A stretch of DNA of 12,098 nt, taken from the NCBI GenBank assembly GCA_030606465.1, contig JAUWGL010000010.1, positions 1 to 12,098 of the forward strand. Direction: 5' to 3'. The stretch comes from Thermoplasmata archaeon (GTDB taxonomy: Archaea; Thermoplasmatota; E2; DHVEG-1). A program made the translations under genes and the position numbers. Within the stretch, counting starts at the first letter, position 1, and every line of letters begins with the position of its first letter. Shown one piece after another: positions 7,554 through 12,098 of the stretch. The notes beneath the pieces are model-generated. The model was not told the DNA's origin, made no database searches, and saw nothing but the letters and a program-made list of their open reading frames with translations.

Positions 7554-7944
7554 ATAATAAGACTCTTTGTTTTCTGTTAGTTATCCATGTAGTGATTTTC
7601 AAAGTGATAATAACAGCTAGAAATATTTGAATAGAGATACATATTATTTCCTGGAGCATATCTGCCCACCAAGGTCGATCATGGAAAGCACCAGGGTATT
7701 TTTCTTTTATTACAACACAACCTAAAGCAGAAGGCAATACATGCTCTTCATTTTGAGATGAAGTATCATCAAAAACATGAAATTCAACTGGCTCAACATA
7801 TGGATCAATATCTGACATGATCCAATGCGCAGCTTCATGGACGGGAGTTGTAGCTATTATGATGGTTGTTGAAATTAAAAAACCAATTAAAATTAAATGT
7901 AACTTTAATTTTGGAGTTTGTCTAAAATCCTTATCCTCCCTCAT
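7537..7944 (-). CDS. Small membrane protein with HEAAH (HExxH) zinc-type motif, unknown family
   Basis: A 135-residue protein I do not recognise. A polar N-terminus (1-14) leads to helix 1 (about 15-33), followed at once by PVHEAAHWIMSD (34-45). HEAAH (36-40) is a textbook HExxH metallopeptidase motif at the membrane interface. A loop of about 60 residues holds many possible further ligands (Glu51, Glu54, His56, Glu67, His68, His88) and two Trp residues (RPWWAD, 90-95). Helix 2 spans about 98-118, followed by a basic tail (NRKQR). The NPDG-like second motif of M50 site-2 proteases and their extra helices are absent, so it is not a standard M50 enzyme. A TATA-like element sits 25 bases upstream of the ATG. 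It is convergent with trm1 and downstream of the M14 peptidase gene on the same strand. Protease activity is a guess from one motif. Confidence 0.72.
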   Translation of the reverse strand: MREDKDFRQTPKLKLHLILIGFLISTTIIIATTPVHEAAHWIMSDIDPYVEPVEFHVFDDTSSQNEEHVLPSALGCVVIKEKYPGAFHDRPWWADMLQEIICISIQIFLAVIITLKITTWITNRKQRVLLSMNNS

Positions 7945-7964
7945 TCAAAACATGAATATTATAT

Positions 7965-7974
7965 CATTATAAGT
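7965..7974 (-). promoter_or_regulatory. Probable TATA box for the HEAAH membrane protein gene
   Basis: On the minus strand ACTTATAATG is centred about 25 bases before the ATG at 7944, which would put transcription start at the start codon itself, a leaderless mRNA. A GGGAGG run (codons 2-3) lies inside the gene, so it cannot serve as its ribosome site. The element closely resembles the one upstream of the M14 peptidase gene (ATTTATAATG). Confidence 0.5.
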
Positions 7975-8011
7975 ATTTTGTTACAAATATTTTATATACC
8001 AGTTTTTGAGA

Positions 8012-8033
8012 TGAAAAAAATGTTAGAAAAAAT
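8012..8033 (-). terminator. Oligo-T terminator after the M14 peptidase gene
   Basis: On the minus strand, 28-50 bases after the stop of the M14 gene, are two T tracts (T6 at 8027-8032 and T7 at 8014-8020) separated by CTAACA. Archaeal RNA polymerase terminates at such tracts without a hairpin. This would separate the peptidase transcript from the promoter of the HEAAH gene at 7965-7974. Confidence 0.5.
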
Positions 8034-8060
8034 GATACAAATTTTTCTTCATTATGAATA

Positions 8061-9194
8061 TTAATGAAAAGGCTGCGGTGGTACACCATCTGGCAAAAGT
8101 GGTTGAATATCAGGTGTCCTCCAGTTATGAAGATTTTCAACATTAACAAGGAAATACATGAAAACCGGAAGCGTAGTTTTCATCCAATGAACAAGATGAT
8201 CATGCCTTCCCCCTCCAGCCATTGGTTCATAATCCTTTGACATAATTTCAAAGGTAAAAGTAGGTATACGGAATTCTTTGAAACACCAATCAGTCACCGT
8301 TCCACTTGCATAATAACTAAGAGGAGTATTCTCATATTCTGTGTTTTCAGCAACCCATTCTTTCACATAATCATGAACATGTTTTTCACTGTTTGCCACC
8401 TCAAAAGGGGGCTTGTATACACCCCACGGGCTCATAATATTATGTGTTGTTGTATGACAATTCAGATAAAAAGAAAAATCATGATCATCCATTAGATCCC
8501 TCATCGCTTGAGCCTCTGGTTCAGAAAAAGGATGGCGACCACAGTTAGTAAACCACAAACCAAGACGAGGGAATTCAAGATAAGGAATTTTTATCCGCCC
8601 GAATAATTTTCCAAGACGAACACAATGCCCTTTTAGTCTACCAAAATCAACATCAAAATTCCGATTAAGATCTATACCATTATCATTAAATCGGTCATCA
8701 TTTTGCCGTCCATCAGGATTCACCAAAGGAACAATATAAACCTTAGCGCTGTTCAAAATAGTAGTAACAGTTGAATTAGTATCAAAATTAATGAGAAGAT
8801 ACTCAGCAAGATATAGACATGCCTCACCAGCCTCCCATTCACATCCATGCATACAACCATCGATAAGACATGAGAATTTCGCTTCACTGTTATTTTCATT
8901 TGTTAATCGGATACACCAAAGATCCCTCCCAGTAACACTTTTTCCAATAGAAAAAACGTCTACTAAATCAGGAAAATCATCATTGAAATCATTAATCATT
9001 TGCATAGTGCTATAGTAATCATGATACGCCCCATTCTTCCAATCGGGGAGTATGGATGGCTGATCCAGGTGATCTTCTGGTGTTAACAATTTTTCTTCCG
9101 ATTTTTCTTCCCCGATACAACCAGTAAACACAACTATTAGTAAAATACTACTTAGAAAAATTACTTTGAAATAAGATAATTTCTTGTTATTCAT
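8061..9194 (-). CDS. M14 zinc carboxypeptidase-like lipoprotein
   Basis: A 377-residue secreted peptidase of family M14. Residues 1-26 form a lipoprotein signal: basic start, hydrophobic core, and FTGC with Cys26 as the lipid-bearing residue. The active site is complete: zinc ligands His116 and Glu119 (MHGCEWEAGEA) and His247 (NCHT), substrate-site NPDG (159-162) and DLNRNF (175-180), YASGTVTDW (295-303), and catalytic Glu316 (FTFEIM). Between DLNRNF and SEPEA (224-228) is a stretch of about 45 residues rich in basic and aromatic residues, longer than in pancreatic-type enzymes. It probably trims peptides outside the cell while tethered to the membrane. It has no C-terminal helix or PGF motif, so it is not an archaeosortase substrate. 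Exact specificity cannot be read from the sequence. Confidence 0.9.
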   Translation of the reverse strand: MNNKKLSYFKVIFLSSILLIVVFTGCIGEEKSEEKLLTPEDHLDQPSILPDWKNGAYHDYYSTMQMINDFNDDFPDLVDVFSIGKSVTGRDLWCIRLTNENNSEAKFSCLIDGCMHGCEWEAGEACLYLAEYLLINFDTNSTVTTILNSAKVYIVPLVNPDGRQNDDRFNDNGIDLNRNFDVDFGRLKGHCVRLGKLFGRIKIPYLEFPRLGLWFTNCGRHPFSEPEAQAMRDLMDDHDFSFYLNCHTTTHNIMSPWGVYKPPFEVANSEKHVHDYVKEWVAENTEYENTPLSYYASGTVTDWCFKEFRIPTFTFEIMSKDYEPMAGGGRHDHLVHWMKTTLPVFMYFLVNVENLHNWRTPDIQPLLPDGVPPQPFH

Positions 9195-9220
9195 TTTTTC
9201 TTGTATTATCTAACAGATTT

Positions 9221-9230
9221 CATTATAAAT
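9221..9230 (-). promoter_or_regulatory. Probable TATA box for the M14 lipoprotein gene
   Basis: The minus-strand sequence ATTTATAATG is centred about 32 bases before the ATG at 9194, giving an expected leader of about 7 bases. No Shine-Dalgarno sequence is present. The 121-base gap between this gene and purN is a divergent promoter region. Confidence 0.5.
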
Positions 9231-9245
9231 ATTTTATTATGTGAA

Positions 9246-9293
9246 TTTTAAATATTTTTGGGGGAAAAGGTCAAAAAAGGTTCATGGTATACA
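9246..9293 (+). promoter_or_regulatory. Candidate TATA elements for purN
   Basis: Two candidates: TTTTAAATAT at 9246-9255, which would give a leader of about 40 bases, and GGTATACATC at 9284-9293, about 27 bases before the ATG, which would give a leaderless transcript. The G run GGGGGT (9307-9312) before the ATG at 9316 could act as a ribosome site, which favours the longer leader. The choice is open. Confidence 0.3.
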
Positions 9294-9315
9294 TCCCTAA
9301 TATAATGGGGGTAGT

Positions 9316-9987
9316 ATGACAGAGAAATTAAGAGTTGGTGTTTTAGCATCAGGTAGTGGAACAGATCTGCAGAGTATTATTGATGCATCTGAAAAAGGTA
9401 TGATTGATGCAGAAGTTGTTGTTGTAATTAGTGATAATAAGGATGCTTTTGCGTTGAAAAGAGCTGGAAAACATAAAATCCCTGGTTTTTTTGTTGATCC
9501 AAAGGGCAAAAAAAAGGAAGAACATGATAAAACAGTAGATGAAATTTTAGTGGAACACAATGTAGGTCTTGTTGTTGGTGCGGGTTACATGAGGATTATT
9601 ACCCCTGGTTTTGTTAAGAAATGGTATGGTCGTCTTATCAATATTCATCCTGCTCTTCTTCCATCGTTTAAAGGTACTAATGGTCAGGGTGATGCCTTGG
9701 ATTATGGTGTGAAGATCTCTGGTTGTACAATTCATTTTATGGATGAACATATGGATCATGGTCCGATTATTTTACAGGCTGCAGTTAAGGTTCTACCTGG
9801 CGATGATAGAGACAAACTTGCATCACGTATTCTAGAGGTTGAACATCAGATATTACCAAGAACCGTGCAACTTTTTGCAGAGAACCGGCTTAAGATCAAA
9901 GGTAGAAAGGTAGAGATCAGCAAAGGGGATTCCTGGAAAGATAAATATAAAACAATACCTGATGTGCTGTATCCTGAGGGTTATTAG
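9316..9987 (+). CDS. purN: Phosphoribosylglycinamide formyltransferase (folate-dependent, PurN)
   Basis: A 223-residue PurN/GART-family protein. SGSGTDLQSIID (12-23) is the glycinamide ribonucleotide phosphate loop, with Thr-Asp where E. coli has Ser-Asn. The catalytic triad is visible: Asn109 and His111 in NIHPALLPSFKG (109-120) and Asp147 in DEHMDHGPII (143-152). It transfers a formyl group from 10-formyl-tetrahydrofolate to GAR, step three of purine synthesis, in the cytoplasm. Many archaea use the formate-dependent PurT instead, so this gene points to a folate-type C1 carrier, in agreement with folC 12 bases downstream and a folP-like gene further on. The C-terminal 25 residues beyond the core (RKVEISKGDSWKDKYKT onward) form a small extension. 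Some archaeal members could have other formyl-transfer roles. Confidence 0.9.
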   Translation: MTEKLRVGVLASGSGTDLQSIIDASEKGMIDAEVVVVISDNKDAFALKRAGKHKIPGFFVDPKGKKKEEHDKTVDEILVEHNVGLVVGAGYMRIITPGFVKKWYGRLINIHPALLPSFKGTNGQGDALDYGVKISGCTIHFMDEHMDHGPIILQAAVKVLPGDDRDKLASRILEVEHQILPRTVQLFAENRLKIKGRKVEISKGDSWKDKYKTIPDVLYPEGY

Positions 9988-9999
9988 TTTTTGTAAACT

Positions 10000-11298
10000 A
10001 TGAATTTTGAAGAAGCACTTGACTGGCTGTATGGTTTTCAAAAATTTGGTATGAAACTAGGGTTAGAAAGAATCACACATATAACAGATAATCTTGGGAG
10101 TCCACACAAGAATTACAAAATTATTCATGTAGGAGGTACAAATGGCAAGGGTTCTGTTTGTAAGTTTTTAGAATCAATACTAGTTAGAAATGGATATACT
10201 GTTGGTGTGTATACTTCTCCACATCTGCAACATATCTCAGAGCGCATTGTTGTTAATAAAAAAAGAATCACAGAGGAAGAACTAGTGTCACTTGTAAAAA
10301 AGATTAAACCTGTTGTTGAAGAAATGATGGAGAACAAAAATAATCCTACTTTTTTTGAGGCATTTACTGCAATAGCATTTGAATATTTTAAAGAAAAAAA
10401 TGTTGATTTTGCAATAATTGAAGTAGGACTAGGCGGACGTTTTGATGCTACAAACATTGTTGATCCTGTGGTTTCTGTTATAACAAATATTTCACCAGAG
10501 CATCAAAATGTTCTTGGAAAAAAAATTGAAGATATCGCATTTGAAAAAGCAGGAATCATTAAGGACCATGTGCCAATAGTTACCGCTACAAAAGGAGATG
10601 CATTAAGAGTTATTGAAAAGATAGCAGAAGAAAAAAATGCACCTGTCAAAAAAATAAGTGATTCAAATTGGAAAAGATTGAGAGATGATGATTTAAATCA
10701 GGAGTTTTCTATTAATGGTTTTTTAAGTAGTTATTCTGTTCGCACAGCATTAATAGGCGGATATCAAGGGGAGAATATTGCTCTAGCAATTAGCACAGTC
10801 GAATTCCTTCAAAATAATGGATTTAACATTTCTGAGGAGAGTATTGTTGATGGTATCAAAAATACTGTTAACCCGGGTCGAATGGAAGTAGTTAGTTATG
10901 ACCCATGTATATTACTTGATGGTGCTCATAACATAGCAGGTATGAAGATCCTAGCTGAAACACTAGAAGATGATTTTCAGTTTGATAGGTTAATCCTTAT
11001 TTTGGGTATTTTGTCTGATAAAGACATTGAAGAAATGTTGCCGATTATTGTACCATTTGCAGAGATTATTATTACAACGAAATCAAGTAATAATAGAGCT
11101 TTTGATCCAACAGAACTTAAGAATATGATAGATAAACTGGGAGATACAAAAACGATTGTTGTTAAAGATCAGATTATAGATGCAATAGATTATGCTAAAT
11201 CAATTGCAAAAAAAAGTGATCTTATTTGTATAACTGGTTCTCTTTTTACTGTTGGAGAAGCTAGAGATTACCTTGTTAGTAACCTCCAAAAATGTTAA
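10000..11298 (+). CDS. folC: Folylpolyglutamate/dihydrofolate synthase
   Basis: A 432-residue protein of the Mur ligase/FPGS family, the usual length of bacterial FolC. Motifs in order: ATP P-loop HVGGTNGKGS (43-52), YTSPHL, TFFEAFTAIAF, the metal- and folate-site segment EVGLGGRFDATN, ITNISPEHQNVLG (Glu-His where Asp-His is usual), FEKAGIIK, NPGRME, the C-domain DGAHN, GILSDKD and TGSLFTVGEAR. It ligates glutamate to dihydropteroate or to folates with ATP, retaining folate in the cell. It starts 12 bases after purN and is probably in the same transcript, though no clear Shine-Dalgarno sequence precedes it. In haloarchaea folC is joined to folP; here a folP-like gene lies 570 bases downstream, separated by two small genes. 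Only the glutamyl-acceptor specificity (folate or another pterin) is uncertain. Confidence 0.92.
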   Translation: MNFEEALDWLYGFQKFGMKLGLERITHITDNLGSPHKNYKIIHVGGTNGKGSVCKFLESILVRNGYTVGVYTSPHLQHISERIVVNKKRITEEELVSLVKKIKPVVEEMMENKNNPTFFEAFTAIAFEYFKEKNVDFAIIEVGLGGRFDATNIVDPVVSVITNISPEHQNVLGKKIEDIAFEKAGIIKDHVPIVTATKGDALRVIEKIAEEKNAPVKKISDSNWKRLRDDDLNQEFSINGFLSSYSVRTALIGGYQGENIALAISTVEFLQNNGFNISEESIVDGIKNTVNPGRMEVVSYDPCILLDGAHNIAGMKILAETLEDDFQFDRLILILGILSDKDIEEMLPIIVPFAEIIITTKSSNNRAFDPTELKNMIDKLGDTKTIVVKDQIIDAIDYAKSIAKKSDLICITGSLFTVGEARDYLVSNLQKC

Positions 11299-11329
11299 AA
11301 CAACCATTATGATAGTCAATTGATTATAA

Positions 11330-11533
11330 ATGTTTGAAAACTGGACTATGAAAAAAATTGTAGTAGTTTTAGGTGTATCTCTTTTAATTGTTGCTACGGC
11401 TCAAATATTTCTTTTCATTTATACTAGTTCATACATCCTTCATTTTGGTATGTCGTTTATTGCTCTCTTTATCGCTCTTGTTTTATTTTATTCGGTAAAC
11501 ATCAGATTAAAAAAGACGAAGAGGGAAAAGTGA
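11330..11533 (+). CDS. Small two-helix membrane protein MFEN-1, unknown function
   Basis: A 67-residue protein I do not recognise. It starts MFEN, has two predicted helices (about 9-30 and 35-55) joined by a short turn, and ends in a strongly basic tail (RLKKTKREK), predicting both ends in the cytoplasm. It starts 31 bases after folC with no Shine-Dalgarno sequence. It is followed at once by T tracts and then by a second small protein with the same first four residues, the same two-helix plan and a basic tail. It could be a subunit or regulator of a membrane complex; nothing in the sequence names a function. Coding status rests on composition, the intact frame and the paired neighbour. Confidence 0.6.
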   Translation: MFENWTMKKIVVVLGVSLLIVATAQIFLFIYTSSYILHFGMSFIALFIALVLFYSVNIRLKKTKREK

Positions 11534-11539
11534 TCAAAA

Positions 11540-11552
11540 TTTTTATTTTTTT
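11540..11552 (+). terminator. Oligo-T terminator after MFEN-1
   Basis: T5, A, T7 begins 7 bases after the stop of the 67-residue gene. Such runs are typical archaeal termination signals. This one would end the purN-folC-MFEN-1 transcript, fitting the new promoter element 14 bases further on. Confidence 0.5.
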
Positions 11553-11565
11553 ACTATCCAAAAAT

Positions 11566-11574
11566 GTTAATAAG
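11566..11574 (+). promoter_or_regulatory. Possible TATA box for MFEN-2
   Basis: GTTAATAAG is centred 28 bases before the ATG at 11598, a spacing that would give a leaderless or nearly leaderless mRNA. An AGAGGATG string at 11579-11586 looks like a ribosome site but would lie at or upstream of transcription start under this model. Confidence 0.3.
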
Positions 11575-11597
11575 TTAAAGAGGATGCCTGAAAAGTA

Positions 11598-11816
11598 ATG
11601 TTTGAAAATAGAAGCCATAGAGAACTAATAATAATCTATGCAACAATTGCCATTATTGCTTCATTATGTTTAGCAGGATTACACTATTTTCAAGGTTTTC
11701 ATCCTTATTATATAGTTATTGCTGCAAATATTGAGTTTTTCTGTATTTTTTATATTTTATACCTACCAGTTAAAGTAAAAAGAGCACGAGAAAAACAAGA
11801 AAAATCAAAGAAGTAA
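11598..11816 (+). CDS. Small two-helix membrane protein MFEN-2, unknown function
   Basis: A 72-residue protein of unknown family. MFEN start, helix 1 (about 10-28), a short loop with aromatic residues (HYFQGFHPYY), helix 2 (about 38-56) and a highly charged Lys/Arg tail (KVKRAREKQEKSKK). Beyond MFEN the identity to MFEN-1 is weak, but order, size, topology and tail charge agree, so the pair may be an old duplication. It lies directly upstream of the folP-like gene on the same strand, with 51 bases between. Confidence 0.6.
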   Translation: MFENRSHRELIIIYATIAIIASLCLAGLHYFQGFHPYYIVIAANIEFFCIFYILYLPVKVKRAREKQEKSKK

Positions 11817-11829
11817 AAGGTATTTTTCC

Positions 11830-11846
11830 ATCAAATATTTGATATA
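11830..11846 (+). promoter_or_regulatory. Palindrome overlapping a TATA-like element before the folP-like gene
   Basis: ATCAAATATTTGAT (11830-11843) is a perfect 14-base palindrome that runs into TTTGATATAC. The TATA-like centre is about 26 bases before the GTG at 11868, right for a leaderless transcript. A dimeric repressor could bind here, but AT-rich palindromes of this length also arise by chance. Confidence 0.35.
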
Positions 11847-11867
11847 CAGTAATCTTATTCCATTTTT

Positions 11868-12098
11868 GTGACAACCCACAACCCTTGTATAATCGATGTT
11901 AAAACACTAGATGATGCAAAAAACGAAATAAAAAAAATAGGTAGTGATCCACATAGTATCGAGATTATGGCCCCTAAAGCCATTTTGAGGGTTATAAAAC
12001 TTGAAAACGTTGTTCTTCAGGATGCTGTTATCATTAAGCAGGATATGCTTTCTATTGGTGGAGAGGTAGCTGTTCCCAGGAATACTTTTGAGTTACAT
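11868..12098 (+). CDS. folP: Dihydropteroate synthase-like protein, N-terminal part (runs off the window)
   Basis: The first 77 codons are open to the window edge. An in-frame stop at 11850 and no earlier start codon leave the GTG at 11868 as the start (next in-frame ATG: codon 34). The visible part is the N-terminal extension seen in archaeal and clostridial-type dihydropteroate synthases: LDDAKNEIKKIGSD, SIEIMAPKAI, VIIKQDMLSIGGEVAVPRNT. The core TIM barrel with the DHPP and pABA sites would lie downstream. Expected role: condensing hydroxymethyl-dihydropterin diphosphate with p-aminobenzoate (or a related arylamine), giving the substrate for FolC. Archaeal relatives can serve methanopterin synthesis instead, or be DHPS-related proteins of unclear role; FolC and PurN nearby favour folate. 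Confidence 0.75.
   Translation, partial: MTTHNPCIIDVKTLDDAKNEIKKIGSDPHSIEIMAPKAILRVIKLENVVLQDAVIIKQDMLSIGGEVAVPRNTFELH

Noticed and set aside
7967..8149. A 60-codon minus-strand frame spanning the gap after the M14 gene
   Set aside because: Overlaps the M14 C-terminus by 89 bases in another frame, contains the oligo-T terminator and promoter region, and has no recognisable feature.
8061..9194. M14 lipoprotein as a possible archaeosortase substrate
   Set aside because: The C-terminus ends in PDGVPPQPFH with no PGF motif, no final helix and no basic tail; it has an N-terminal lipobox instead.
9268..9284. Short direct repeat AGGTCA/AGGTTCA upstream of purN
   Set aside because: Too short and imperfect to separate from chance; no second copy elsewhere in the window was noticed.
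10125..10457. A 110-codon open frame on the minus strand inside folC
   Set aside because: Opposite the conserved P-loop and catalytic segments of folC; a Ser-rich composition typical of an antisense shadow.
11584..11598. A 4-codon open frame (MPEK, stop) whose stop overlaps the MFEN-2 start as TAATG, preceded by AGAGG
   Set aside because: Could be a coupling leader peptide, but a TATA-like element at 11566-11574 would place transcription start downstream of it; most likely chance.
1..12098. CRISPR arrays, transposons, phage genes or attachment sites
   Set aside because: No spaced direct repeats, transposase-like or integrase-like proteins, or tRNA-based duplications were seen; the window reads as core chromosome.

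Overview
This is a 12.1 kb, AT-rich, gene-dense archaeal segment. The archaeal assignment rests on the archaeosortase A, the archaetidylserine synthase and decarboxylase pair, a full-length Trm1, the mixed Mrp/complex-I subunits typical of archaeal membrane-bound hydrogenases, and TATA-like boxes about 25-30 bases upstream of several starts. An anaerobic Euryarchaeota/Thermoplasmata-type lineage (for example the marine benthic group D kind) fits the mix of respiratory complex, secreted peptidase lipoprotein and folate-type one-carbon enzymes. That placement is inference, because no rRNA or other marker gene lies in the window.

Layout. (1) 23-3404, + strand: the tail of an operon for a membrane-bound respiratory complex: an MnhC/NuoK-like subunit, an MnhD/NuoM/N-like antiporter subunit, a small MbhI-like linker and an MbhM/NuoH-like subunit. 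The genes overlap by 4 bases or are separated by single bases, and each has a Shine-Dalgarno sequence. (2) 3547-5798, +: artA, pssD and pssA, a surface-protein sorting and archaetidylethanolamine lipid cluster. (3) 5864-7551, +: a THEP1-type NTPase and trm1, 1 base apart. (4) 7537-9194, -: a small unknown membrane protein with an HEAAH zinc-type motif, convergent with and overlapping trm1, and an M14 carboxypeptidase-like lipoprotein upstream of it. (5) 9316-12098, +: purN, folC, two small two-helix membrane proteins that both begin MFEN, and the 5' part of a folP-like dihydropteroate synthase running off the window.

How the parts connect. The Mrp-like antiporter and NuoH-like subunits would couple electron transfer in a hydrogenase or reductase module (not in the window) to ion pumping. 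ArtA cuts C-terminal sorting signals (PGF-CTERM type in related systems) and moves proteins to a lipid anchor; PssA and PssD make the ethanolamine headgroup lipid, which explains the co-location. PurN needs 10-formyl-tetrahydrofolate, and FolC and FolP make and polyglutamylate folates, so the last block is a coherent folate/C1 island. No gene-free stretch exceeds about 145 bases. I saw no tRNA, rRNA, CRISPR array, transposon or large repeat. The strongest candidates for something undescribed are the small HEAAH membrane protein and the tandem MFEN proteins within the folate island.
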